A stretch of 64,000 nucleotides of DNA, taken from the NCBI RefSeq assembly GCF_014649755.1, contig NZ_BMTQ01000006.1, positions 62,001 through 126,000 of the forward strand, given 5' to 3'. Positions 49,638 through 60,527 of the stretch are shown here, one piece after another (within the stretch, counting starts at the first letter, position 1; each line of letters starts with the position of its first letter). The notes under the pieces are model-generated. The model was not told the DNA's origin and did no database searches. It saw only the letters and a program-made list of their open reading frames with translations. Position numbers and translations under genes: made by a program. This DNA comes from Streptomyces litmocidini. GTDB taxonomy: Bacteria > Actinomycetota > Actinomycetes > Streptomycetales > Streptomycetaceae.

Positions 49638-50915
49638 TCATCCCGAACGCCGGGCCCGCTCCGTCAGATGCCGTCGTTCGGGCGCGCTCGTGGCGTGCCG
49701 GGCCGCCTCGCGGTAGGCGTCGGCCGCCTCCCCCTTCTCGCCGAGGAGTTCGAGGAGGTGCGCCCGGGTCGCGAGGAGGCGGTGGTTCCGGGCGAGCAGC
49801 CGGTCCGTCGCGAGGCCGTCGAGGAGGTCCAGCCCGGCCCGCGGGCCGTGGACCATGGCGACGGCGACCGCGCGGTTGAGGGTGACCATCGGATTCGGCC
49901 CGGTGCGCTCCAGGAGCTCGTACAGGGCGAGGATCTGCGGCCAGTCCGTGGCCTCGGCGGACGGGGCCTCGTCGTGCACGGCCGCGATCGCCGCCTGCAG
50001 CTGGTACGGGCCGACCCGGCCCCGCGGCAGGGTCCGGCCGAGCAGCTCCACGCCCTCGGCGATCAGCCCGCCGTCCCAGCTCCCCCGGTCCTGCTCCGCG
50101 AGCGGTACGAGTTCCCCGTGCGGGCCCGTGCGGGCCGGGCGGCGGGCGTCGGTGAGCAGCATCAGCGCGAGCAGGCCCGCCGTCTCGGTGTCGTCGGGGA
50201 CCAGCCGGTGCAGCATCCGGGCCAGCCGGATCGCCTCCGTGGACAGCTCGGGCGCGGTGAGCGCCTCGCCGCCGCTGGCCGTGTAGCCCTCGTTGAAGAC
50301 GAGGTAGAGCACGTGCCGCACCTCGGCGAGCCGGGCGGTGCGGTCCTCGCCCTCGGGCAGCGCGAGCGTCCAGCCGCCGGCCCTGATCGTCTGCTTGGCC
50401 CGGCTGATCCGCTGCGCCATGGTCGACTCGGGCACGAGGAAGGCGGCGGCGATCTGCGCGGTGGTGAGGCCGCCGACGGCCCGCAGGGTGAGCGCGATCC
50501 GGCTGGGCGGCGACAGGTCCGGGTGGCAGCAGAGGAAGAGCAGGGACAGGGAGTCGTCCCGGTCGGTGTCCGGGGCGTCGTCGGCGGCGCGGGCGAGGAG
50601 TTCGGCGTCCGGGGTGGCGAGCGCGACGGCGTCCTCCCGGCGGCGCCGGGCGGCCTCGGCGCGCACCAGGTCGACGAACCTGCGGCCGGCGACGGTCAGC
50701 AGCCAGCCGCGCGGGTGCTCGGGCACCCCCTCCTCGGGCCACTGCCGCGCGGCCGCGATCAGGGCCTCCTGGACGGCGTCCTCGCAGAGGTCGAAGGCGC
50801 CGTGGCGCCGGACGAGCGCGCCGAGGACCTGCGGCGCGTGGGTGCGCAGCAGGTCCTCGATCTCGTGCGCGCCGGTCACAACGGGTCGGTCCCCGGTCTC
50901 GTGCGCGCCGGTCAC
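49638..50915 (-). CDS. ECF sigma factor of the ECF42 type (second copy)
   Basis: A 425-residue protein (413 if GTG 50879 is used). Region 2: FDLCEDAVQEALIAAARQWP and AGRRFVDLVRAEAARRRRED. Region 4: LRAVGGLTTAQIAAAFLVPE and MAQRISRAKQTIRAGG. The long helical C-terminus carries LYLVFNEGYTASGG and TLNRAVAVAMVHGP. GTG 50915 overlaps the stop of the DGPY partner gene (GTGA). It is paralogous to 9065-10315 but clearly diverged. Confidence 0.9.
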   Translation of the reverse strand: MTGAHETGDRPVVTGAHEIEDLLRTHAPQVLGALVRRHGAFDLCEDAVQEALIAAARQWPEEGVPEHPRGWLLTVAGRRFVDLVRAEAARRRREDAVALATPDAELLARAADDAPDTDRDDSLSLLFLCCHPDLSPPSRIALTLRAVGGLTTAQIAAAFLVPESTMAQRISRAKQTIRAGGWTLALPEGEDRTARLAEVRHVLYLVFNEGYTASGGEALTAPELSTEAIRLARMLHRLVPDDTETAGLLALMLLTDARRPARTGPHGELVPLAEQDRGSWDGGLIAEGVELLGRTLPRGRVGPYQLQAAIAAVHDEAPSAEATDWPQILALYELLERTGPNPMVTLNRAVAVAMVHGPRAGLDLLDGLATDRLLARNHRLLATRAHLLELLGEKGEAADAYREAARHATSAPERRHLTERARRSG

Positions 50916-51274
50916 ACGTCCGCCGCGGACTCGTGCAGGACCGGCCACAGCTCGACGGGGTCGACGTCCGCGAAGGGCATGTCGGCGGCGATCTCCTGGG
51001 CCCGCTCCAGGCTGTCGCAGTCGAGCAGGTAGAAGCTGGCGAGGTACTCCTTGGTCTCCAGGTACGGGCCGTCGGTGACGGCGGGGGCGCCGCCCTCGCG
51101 CCGGACGAGCTGGGCGGCGGCCGCGTCGGCGAGGCCGTACGCGCCGATCAGCTCCCCGCTCTCCCGGTACCTGCGGTTGAAGGCCTCCTGCCGGGCGATC
51201 GCCTCGGGCCAGGCCTCGGCCGGGAAGGAGTCCCACTTGGCCTGGTTGCCGTAGATCATCGCGACGTACTTCAT
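50912..51274 (-). CDS. DGPF/YCII-type protein paired with ECF42 sigma (DGPY variant)
   Basis: A 120-residue protein, MKYVAMIYGNQAKWDSFPAE onward, with VTDGPYLETKEYLASFYLLD where most relatives have DGPF. It belongs to the YCII alpha/beta-barrel family. It is translationally coupled to the downstream sigma gene. It is divergent from the PIG-L gene, about 200 bp away. Confidence 0.9.
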   Translation of the reverse strand: MKYVAMIYGNQAKWDSFPAEAWPEAIARQEAFNRRYRESGELIGAYGLADAAAAQLVRREGGAPAVTDGPYLETKEYLASFYLLDCDSLERAQEIAADMPFADVDPVELWPVLHESAADV

Positions 51275-51470
51275 CTCGGGTGTCCTCCCCGTCCCGCCCG
51301 CCCCGGTGGCGCGCTGTCACCCTCCGGTCGTTGCCAGGATCTCGCTCTCGACATCCGGCCGCATCATCTTCGAGATCTTCTTCGGATATCCCTCCGAGGG
51401 GCAGCCGGGACACAACCCCGCCGCTCGCACATCCGTCTTCCCGTGGACTGATGAGCGAAGGGGCCACGCC

Positions 51471-53444
51471 TTGCACACTCCACCCCGCCGGAGGACGGTT
51501 CTCGCCGCCGCCCTCGCGGTCACCGCGGCCGCCGCCGGGTGTTCCGTGCCGGAGCCGCGCCGGACCGCGCCGACGGCCGATCCGGCGCCGGGCAGGCCGA
51601 TCGCCTCGGCGCGGGCCCGGCGGGCGCTGCTCATGCAGTTCTCCGCGCACCCGGACGACGACCTGTACTTCATGAACCCGGACACCCAGCGGCTGATCGA
51701 CGCGGGCGTCCCGCTCGTCTCCGTGTACGTGACGGCCGGCGAGCACACCGGCCGGAACCGGGTCGCGGGGATGCCGGAGACCCCCCCGGACCGGGCGGCC
51801 TACTCCTCCGCCCGCCACCAGGGCCTGCGCCAGTCGTACGCGGTGGCGCTCGGCCTCCCCGCGTTCGCGCCGTGGCGCCGCGAGGTGCTGGCCCTCCCCG
51901 GCGGCCGGCGGGCGGAGGCCGACACCCTCGTGCACGGCTCCCGCAGGGTCGAACTGGTCTTCCTCAACCTGCCGATGCACACCCACCGCCGCTACATGGC
52001 GGTGCCCGCGCTCTGGCAGGACCGGGCCCTGGAGCTGCGCACCCACCTGTCGGCCGGCTCCCCCGTCACCCGCGCCGACACCTACGACTACGACCAGCTG
52101 GTCGACGTCCTCGTCGGCCTGCTCCGCCGCCACCGGCCCACGGTCGTGCACACCCTGGACCCGGACCCCGACGTCCAGCACAGCGACGAGGCGACCCGGC
52201 AGCGGGACTCCGAGCAGCCGGGGTACGCCGACCACGGGGACCACACGGCGGTCGCCTCCTTCACCTGGGCCGCGCTGTGCCGCTGGGTCACGGACGCGGT
52301 CCGGGACGGCGAACCGGTCCCGGCCTTCACCACCACCGCCTTCCGCGGCTACTACAACCGCCACTGGCCCAAGAACCTCCCGCCCGCGGTCCTGGCGGAG
52401 AAGGCCGCCCGGCTCGTCCCGTACGGCGGCGACCCGTCCTGGCGGTGCGGGAACCCCTCCGGCTGCGGCGACTACGGAGTCGGCGGCGACCGGCCGCTGA
52501 CCAACCGCAAGGGCTGGGTGCGCTCCACGCACCACCGCTGGCCGGGCGCGGGCCCGGCCCTCGCCGAGGAGGCGGACGGCCGGCTCGCGGCGTACGGGGT
52601 GCTGGGGCTGCGCGCGGTCCGCTGGCGGGAGTCCGCGCCCGGCGTCTGGGGCGAGCCGGTGGACCTGGGCGGCGGCCCGCTCGCGCCCGCGCTCGGCTCG
52701 GCGGTGCTCGGCGACGGCCGGGTGCTGCTCCTCGGGGTGCGGTTCGCCGCGCTCGACGGGCACGGCGGGGCCAACCGGCGCGAGGTGGTGCTCCTGGAGC
52801 AGCGCTCCCCCGGCGGCGCCTTCCTGGCCTGGCGGGGCCTGGGGAACCCGGAGCGCTCGGACGACCGGGGCCGCAGGATCGGCGCCCCGGTGGCCCTCGC
52901 GGCTCCCGACGGCCGGGTCCACCTCTTCGTGCGGAACGCCGACAAGGGCGTCTCGAAGCGGGTCCGGGCGGCGGACGGCTCCTGGTCCCCGTGGCGGCCG
53001 CTCCCCGGCGACGCGGAGGTCCAGGACGGTCTGGCCGTGTCGGCGGACGCGGCCGGCCGGGTGCACGTGTACGCGGCGGGCCGGGACGCCGTGCGGTACT
53101 GGGTGGACGGCGTCCTCCAGGAGGCCGCGCTGCCGCTCTCCGGGTCCACGGTGGCGAGCGCGGACGGCGCGCTGTACCACCGGGCGCCGGCGTCCGCGCG
53201 GCTCGTCGGCCCGGGCGGCGACGCCGGCCTCGACGGGTACGGGGACGTGGTCGCCGCGCGTTCGGCGGCGCTCGGGACCGTGCTGCTCGGCACGGACGGG
53301 AAGGGGCGGCCGGTGCTCAGGAGCGGCGGCCGGCTCCGCACGCGGAAGGGGGCGGCCGTGGCGGCCTCGCTCCACCTGGGCCCCCGCGGGGCGACCGTGG
53401 TGGGCCTGGGCGCGGACGCCCGCCCGTGGTCCTGGCGGCCGTAG
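51471..53444 (+). CDS. PIG-L/LmbE-family deacetylase lipoprotein with C-terminal beta-propeller-like domain
   Basis: About 657 residues from TTG 51471 (GAAGGGG upstream), with the signal RTVLAAALAVTAAAAGC as a lipobox. Residues ~50-330 form a PIG-L domain: LMQFSAHPDDDLYFMNPDTQ (metal-binding HPDDD), VSVYVTAGEHTGRN and GYADHGDHTAVASF (HxxH-like metal site). Residues ~360-650 contain repeated blade-like units (GRVLLLGVRFAALDG, GRVHLFVRNADKG, GRVHVYAAGRDAVRYW) resembling sialidase/FG-GAP propellers. Probably deacetylates a GlcNAc-containing glycan or small molecule outside the cell; the substrate is unknown. Confidence 0.88.
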   Translation: MHTPPRRRTVLAAALAVTAAAAGCSVPEPRRTAPTADPAPGRPIASARARRALLMQFSAHPDDDLYFMNPDTQRLIDAGVPLVSVYVTAGEHTGRNRVAGMPETPPDRAAYSSARHQGLRQSYAVALGLPAFAPWRREVLALPGGRRAEADTLVHGSRRVELVFLNLPMHTHRRYMAVPALWQDRALELRTHLSAGSPVTRADTYDYDQLVDVLVGLLRRHRPTVVHTLDPDPDVQHSDEATRQRDSEQPGYADHGDHTAVASFTWAALCRWVTDAVRDGEPVPAFTTTAFRGYYNRHWPKNLPPAVLAEKAARLVPYGGDPSWRCGNPSGCGDYGVGGDRPLTNRKGWVRSTHHRWPGAGPALAEEADGRLAAYGVLGLRAVRWRESAPGVWGEPVDLGGGPLAPALGSAVLGDGRVLLLGVRFAALDGHGGANRREVVLLEQRSPGGAFLAWRGLGNPERSDDRGRRIGAPVALAAPDGRVHLFVRNADKGVSKRVRAADGSWSPWRPLPGDAEVQDGLAVSADAAGRVHVYAAGRDAVRYWVDGVLQEAALPLSGSTVASADGALYHRAPASARLVGPGGDAGLDGYGDVVAARSAALGTVLLGTDGKGRPVLRSGGRLRTRKGAAVAASLHLGPRGATVVGLGADARPWSWRP

Positions 53445-53532
53445 GGCCTCTCCGGTGGTTCCGGCGTCGCATCGGGCGGCGTACGGGCTCCGGGCGGTCG
53501 CACCGGGCGGCCCCACGGCTCCGGACGCGCGA

Positions 53533-53564
53533 GAAGGCCCCGCACCTTTCGGTGCGGGGCCTTC
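53533..53564. terminator. bidirectional terminator between PIG-L gene and tuf
   Basis: A perfect 14-bp stem GAAGGCCCCGCACC (53533-53546 against 53551-53564) with loop TTTC. Confidence 0.92.
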
Positions 53565-53609
53565 CCTCACTGCTCAGCAGCTCGTACGAGCTACCAGGTC
53601 AGATCACGA

Positions 53610-54803
<1,194 letters not shown>

Positions 54804-54869
54804 GGGGGTCCTCCTGGAGTGGTTCTGAACGCCTTGCTTCATCGGCGCCAGGTGATCTTTGCTGGGATG

Positions 54870-54923
54870 CCAGTAACCGGGGCCCGATTCCTCGGGTTTC
54901 GGGGGTCGAGCCCCGGTGACTGG
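54870..54923 (-). other. hairpin between fusA and tuf
   Basis: A 14-bp stem with one mismatch (CCAGTAACCGGGGC at 54870-54883 against 54910-54923) lies just after fusA. A TTGACA on the minus strand overlaps its far arm, but no -10 fits. It could attenuate, process or stabilise the tuf message. Confidence 0.6.
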
Positions 54924-54953
54924 TGTCAAGCCTAAAGCGTGAACTCGGGAGAG

Positions 54954-57080
<2,127 letters not shown>

Positions 57081-57119
57081 AAGGCTTCAGTCTTCTCTCG
57101 GTCTCGATGTGGGTTGCGA

Positions 57120-57590
57120 CTACCAGCGGTAGTGCGCGAAGGCCTTGTTGGACTCGGCCATCTTGTGCGTGTCCTCACGCTTCTTGACGGCCGCACCGAG
57201 GCCGTTCGAGGCGTCGAGGAGTTCGTTCATGAGGCGCTCGGTCATGGTCTTCTCGCGACGGGCGCGGGAGTAACCGACGAGCCAGCGGAGGGCCAGCGTG
57301 GACGCGCGGCCCGGCTTGACCTCGATCGGCACCTGGTAGGTGGCGCCACCGACACGGCGGGACTTGACCTCGAGGGCCGGCTTGACGTTCTCGAGAGCGC
57401 GCTTCAGCGTGATGACCGGGTCCTGGCCGGTCTTCTCGCGAAGACCCTCCATGGCGCCGTACACGATGCGCTCGGCGGTGGAACGCTTGCCGTCCAGCAG
57501 GATCTTGTTGATCAGCGAGGTGACAAGAGGAGAGCTGTAGACCGGGTCGATGATGACCGGGCGCTTCGGGGCGGGGCCCTTACGAGGCAT
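57120..57590 (-). CDS. rpsG: 30S ribosomal protein S7
   Basis: A 156-residue protein: [40 protein letters not shown] and [20 protein letters not shown]. It nucleates the small-subunit head, and in E. coli represses the str operon. ATG 57590 is 2 bp after rpsL. Confidence 0.99.
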   Translation of the reverse strand: MPRKGPAPKRPVIIDPVYSSPLVTSLINKILLDGKRSTAERIVYGAMEGLREKTGQDPVITLKRALENVKPALEVKSRRVGGATYQVPIEVKPGRASTLALRWLVGYSRARREKTMTERLMNELLDASNGLGAAVKKREDTHKMAESNKAFAHYRW

Positions 57591-57592
57591 TC

Positions 57593-57964
57593 TTACTTCT
57601 CCTTCTTGGCGCCGTAGCGGCTGCGAGCCTGCTTACGGTTCTTGACGCCCTGCGTGTCGAGGGAACCGCGGATGATCTTGTAACGAACACCCGGCAGGTC
57701 CTTCACACGGCCACCGCGCACGAGCACGATGGAGTGCTCCTGCAGGTTGTGACCCTCACCCGGGATGTAGGCCGTGACCTCGATGCCGGAGGTCAGACGC
57801 ACACGCGCGACCTTACGGAGGGCCGAGTTCGGCTTCTTCGGGGTGGTCGTGAACACACGCGTGCAGACGCCGCGGCGCTGAGGGGAACCCTCGAGTGCGG
57901 GCGTCTTGTTCTTCTCGACCTTGTCCTGCCGGCCCTTACGGACCAGCTGCTGGATCGTAGGCAC
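57593..57964 (-). CDS. rpsL: 30S ribosomal protein S12
   Basis: A 123-residue decoding-centre protein. The streptomycin-relevant residues are wild type: K43 in [20 protein letters not shown] and K88 in [22 protein letters not shown] 57964 follows GGAGAAG. It is the first gene of the str operon behind a ~187-nt leader. Confidence 0.99.
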   Translation of the reverse strand: MPTIQQLVRKGRQDKVEKNKTPALEGSPQRRGVCTRVFTTTPKKPNSALRKVARVRLTSGIEVTAYIPGEGHNLQEHSIVLVRGGRVKDLPGVRYKIIRGSLDTQGVKNRKQARSRYGAKKEK

Positions 57965-58014
57965 TACTTCTCCGGTTTCTGTGTGCCGTCGGTAAAACTA
58001 ACCTGGAACATTCA

Positions 58015-58039
58015 CCGACCCACGCGGTCGGGTGTGTCG
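58015..58039 (-). promoter_or_regulatory. conserved leader hairpin shared with the S10 operon (copy 2)
   Basis: It differs from 49267-49291 by one base (CGACACACCC then GACCGCGTGGGTCGG on the minus strand). It lies 51 nt upstream of the rpsL start and inside the predicted transcript. Confidence 0.65.
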
Positions 58040-58157
58040 AATCTCGCGGACCTCCGCACGAGGCGGAAAAAGCGCGGATCGCGGCGGCCGGTATCTGACT
58101 CGCCGTGCGGTTGAGGACACGCACGGGAGCCCAGGCACACCCCAGGCACAAGGCTTG

Positions 58158-58186
58158 AGCGTACCTATCGCACGGACTCCGGTCAA
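58158..58186 (-). promoter_or_regulatory. probable str operon promoter
   Basis: On the minus strand TTGACC (58186-58181) and TACGCT (58163-58158) are 17 bp apart. The start point would be near 58151, giving a 187-nt rpsL leader. Confidence 0.62.
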
Positions 58187-58351
58187 AACAAATGCCCACG
58201 CGCACGGGGCTCCGGCCGGGGGCGGGCCCGGATCGCTCCCGCACGGCACCCCGGACCGGCCCCGGGAGGCCCCGGCCCGCGGGCCCGGAGGGGGCCCGGC
58301 CGCTCCGGGGCACGGGCCCGGACGAGGTCCGGGACACCCCGGCGCAGGGGC

Positions 58352-58451
58352 CCGGACCGCTCCGGCACAGGAGTCCGGGCCGCTCCGGCGCAGGAGTCCG
58401 GACCGCTCCGGCGCAGGAGTCCGGACCGCTCCGGCGCAGGAGTCCGGACCG
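58352..58451. repeat. 23-bp direct repeat, four copies plus partial
   Basis: Copies start at 58352, 58375, 58398 and 58421 and read CCGGACCGCT then CCGGCGCAGGAGT, with one or two substitutions. A partial copy ends near 58451. They lie between the str promoter and the XRE regulator; no gene is visible in 58190-58556. Confidence 0.9.
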
Positions 58452-58556
58452 GGGCCGGGACGCCACGTCCCGGCTCCGGCCCGGGGCGTCGCGCCCCGCG
58501 GCCGGAGCTCGCGCCGGAGCGGCCCGCGGAAGCGACCCGGCTCCGGTCGGCCCCGG

Positions 58557-59006
58557 TCAGTCCCGCGCGGTGCGGCGGGGTTCGGCGGTCTCGCCGGCGT
58601 CCGCCGTGTCGGCGTCGGGCTCCAGGAACTGGTTGACGACCTTGACGAAGACGCCCATGCGCTCGTCGGGGACCCCGAGCCAGCGGGCGAAGTCCTCCAA
58701 CGACGGCTGCCAGTCGCTCGGCGGCAGCAGGTCCGCCGCCATCGGAAGTTCCTCGGGCGTCACGCGGCCGGACCGGATGAGCATGTCGCGGACGGAGACG
58801 CCGAGCAGCGGGGCGATCCGGCGCATGGTCTCCAGGTCGGGCATGCTCTGCCGCTGCAGCAGGCGCGTGACGGCGGCGCGGTGGACGCCGGCCTCGTCCG
58901 CGATCCGGGACTTGCCGCCGCCGCGCGGGCTGTCGATGTCGTAACCGCGCTGTCTCATCAGGCCTTCCACCCAGCCTGCGAACTCGTCGAGCCCTTGAGT
59001 GCTCAT
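58557..59006 (-). CDS. XRE-family DNA-binding regulator (putative repressor of the tail module)
   Basis: A 149-residue protein. The N-terminal helix-turn-helix is at ~30-75 (SRIADEAGVHRAAVTRLLQR, PDLETMRRIAPLLGVSVRDM). The C-terminal part (DWQPSLEDFARWLGVPDERM, FVKVVNQFLEPDADTADAGE) may sense or dimerise. It is transcribed away from the WhiB-like gene. The ~210-bp intergenic region holds three copies of a CGTGC/GCACG element, so auto-regulation is likely. Role inferred from context only. Confidence 0.82.
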   Translation of the reverse strand: MSTQGLDEFAGWVEGLMRQRGYDIDSPRGGGKSRIADEAGVHRAAVTRLLQRQSMPDLETMRRIAPLLGVSVRDMLIRSGRVTPEELPMAADLLPPSDWQPSLEDFARWLGVPDERMGVFVKVVNQFLEPDADTADAGETAEPRRTARD

Positions 59007-59050
59007 GTGTACCGCTCCTCGCTCCCCACCCTCCGGATCCCATACCTTAG

Positions 59051-59155
59051 CGTGCTTGCGCGCACGGAATTACGTGCTTTCGGGCACGCAATCGTGTCGA
59101 ATCGGTGAAGGGTGTGCCGGGACCCTCCCGATTTTTGTTGCGCGCTCGCACGCAA
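59051..59155. promoter_or_regulatory. cluster of three palindromic operator-like sites
   Basis: CGTGCTTGCGCGCACG (59051-59066); CGTGC-N6-GCACG followed by CAA (59073-59091); TTGCGCGCTCGCACGCAA (59138-59155). The last overlaps a candidate -35 TTGCGC (59138-59143) for the WhiB-like gene, 17 bp from AAGTCT (59161-59166). Related to the site before the tail genes at 61784-61797. Confidence 0.6.
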
Positions 59156-59219
59156 CGTGCAAGTCTGGCTCGCCGCCGCACTCGTCGGCCCCCTGAGCCC
59201 CAGGCGCCCCACCGGCCCC

Positions 59220-59534
59220 ATGGACGGCCCGGGCGGGCCCCGGCCCGTGGAGAACCCCTTGTTCCATCCCGACCCGTCCCCCTGGCAGGCCTCCGCCGCG
59301 TGCGCCGGCCTCTCCCCGTCCGTCGTCTTCGCCCGCCGCGCCAAGGAGGCCGCCCCCGCCCTGCGGGCCTGCGCCTCCTGCCCCGTGCGGAGCGAGTGCG
59401 AGACCACGGTGGCCCCGGCCGAGAGCTACTTCGACGGCGTCTGCGCGGGCCGCCTCTGGCGCAACGGACGCCCGGCGGACACCCACCGCGTGGCGAAGGC
59501 GCTCGCCGCGAAGGGTGGCGTCCGCCGTGGCTGA
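59220..59534 (+). CDS. WhiB-family (Wbl) iron-sulfur regulator
   Basis: 104 residues from ATG 59220 (GTG 59247 is possible). The four cluster-binding Cys are present at 28, 51, 54 and 60: SAACAG, then LRACASCPVRSEC, matching C-x22-C-x2-C-x5-C. The turn motif is FDGVCAGRLW in place of the usual GVWGG, and the C-terminus is basic (THRVAKALAAKGGVRRG). Wbl proteins bind [4Fe-4S] and sigma factor region 4 or DNA, and phage versions exist. The gene is divergent from the XRE regulator and overlaps the next gene by 8 bp. Confidence 0.85.
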   Translation: MDGPGGPRPVENPLFHPDPSPWQASAACAGLSPSVVFARRAKEAAPALRACASCPVRSECETTVAPAESYFDGVCAGRLWRNGRPADTHRVAKALAAKGGVRRG

Positions 59535-60258
59535 CCGCACCGACACCGAGTCCGTGCTGCGGGACGTCACGCTCTGGACCGCCTCCCTGGTGCGGCAGTT
59601 CCCCGAGCTCGCCGAGGAGCTCGCGCCCGGACGGCGCGGACCCGCCCCCTCCCCCACCGGGCCCTCCCCCGCCGGCCGCGACGAACTGATCCGCGAGGAG
59701 CGCCGGGAGGCCCTGCTGCTCGAACAGCGGCACGGCCTCGTCGTCCCCGGTCACGGGGCCGCCCCGATCCGGCTGCACGTCTCCGACGCCATCCGCGACA
59801 TCACCGACGGGGTGGTGGAACTGGAGGAGGCGGTCTGCGCCCGGCTCGCCCTGCCCCGCCCGCCCCGGGCCGGGGTGGTCGACCGCCTCCGGCGCCTCGT
59901 GGCGCTGCTCGACCGGATCGCGGCCCACCCGGACCTGGCCCGGCACGTGCGGGACGAGATCCGCCGGATGGCCCGCCGCTGCGCCCGGACGCTCGGTGAC
60001 GCGGAGACGATCGTGCGGGTCTCGGGCCGCTGCCCCTGGTGCGACTCGGTGTCGCTGCGGGCGTTCCCGGACCGGCGCGCGGTGCTGTGCGTGAACCCGG
60101 CCTGCGTCTGCGCCGACGAGGTGTGCGGCTGTCAGGACGACCCCGCCTACCGGCACCTCTGGGCCGAGGACCGGTGGCAGGAGCTGTCGGAGGCCTCGGG
60201 GACCCGTACCGAGGAGATCGAGACCGCGATGGACGACACGAAGGAGACCTCATGCTGA
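59527..60258 (+). CDS. zinc-ribbon-containing protein of unknown function
   Basis: A 243-residue protein from GTG 59527 with GAAGGGTGG upstream (GTG 59515 is an alternative). The N-terminal two thirds are helical and charged (RDVTLWTASLVRQFPELAEE, VSDAIRDITDGVVELEEAVC, VDRLRRLVALLDRIAAHPDL). The C-terminal third has Cys pairs CPWC (169, 172) and NPACVCADEVCGC, probably a zinc ribbon. It lies between the Wbl and HTH genes with overlaps at both ends. No function is recognised; phage-like neighbours suggest a regulatory or assembly role. Confidence 0.75.
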   Translation: MADRTDTESVLRDVTLWTASLVRQFPELAEELAPGRRGPAPSPTGPSPAGRDELIREERREALLLEQRHGLVVPGHGAAPIRLHVSDAIRDITDGVVELEEAVCARLALPRPPRAGVVDRLRRLVALLDRIAAHPDLARHVRDEIRRMARRCARTLGDAETIVRVSGRCPWCDSVSLRAFPDRRAVLCVNPACVCADEVCGCQDDPAYRHLWAEDRWQELSEASGTRTEEIETAMDDTKETSC

Positions 60259-60455
60259 GCTCGCCCGCCCTGCCCACGCTGGTCCCCGGCCCGCTGGCCG
60301 CCGAGGAGGCGGGGGTGGCACCCGCGACGATCCGCAAGTGGGTCCAGCTCGGGCACCTGCGGGCCGCGGGCCGGGCCGGCCGGGCGCAGCTCTTCCGCCT
60401 GGAGGACGTCTTCGCGGCGGAGCGCCTGGCCCGCCGCCGGCCCCGCACCGCCTGA
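60252..60455 (+). CDS. small MerR/BldC-like helix-turn-helix protein
   Basis: A 67-residue protein. The winged-helix/HTH_17-type core is LAAEEAGVAPATIRKWVQLG, then HLRAAGRAGRAQLFRLEDVF, with a basic end RRRPRTA. ATG 60252 has AAGGAG 5 bases upstream and overlaps the previous stop. It resembles excisionase or BldC-type DNA-binding proteins; target unknown. A strong terminator follows. Confidence 0.8.
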   Translation: MLSSPALPTLVPGPLAAEEAGVAPATIRKWVQLGHLRAAGRAGRAQLFRLEDVFAAERLARRRPRTA

Positions 60456-60476
60456 TCCCGCGTACGACTCGTACGA

Positions 60477-60513
60477 GAAGCGCCCCGCGTCCCTTCCGGA
60501 CGCGGGGCGCTTC
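60477..60513. terminator. bidirectional terminator between HTH gene and ATP-grasp gene
   Basis: A perfect 16-bp stem GAAGCGCCCCGCGTCC (60477-60492 against 60498-60513) with a 5-base loop. Confidence 0.92.
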
Positions 60514-60527
60514 GTCGTGCCGCCGCG

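Noticed and set aside
49638..53570. A minus-strand frame of about 1300 codons spanning the sigma gene and continuing upstream through the PIG-L region.
   Set aside because: Only the first part is the ECF42 sigma. The remainder is antisense to the PIG-L gene, which has a lipobox and metal motif on the other strand.
57593..57964. A streptomycin-resistance change in rpsL.
   Set aside because: Residues 43 and 88 are both Lys, the sensitive type.
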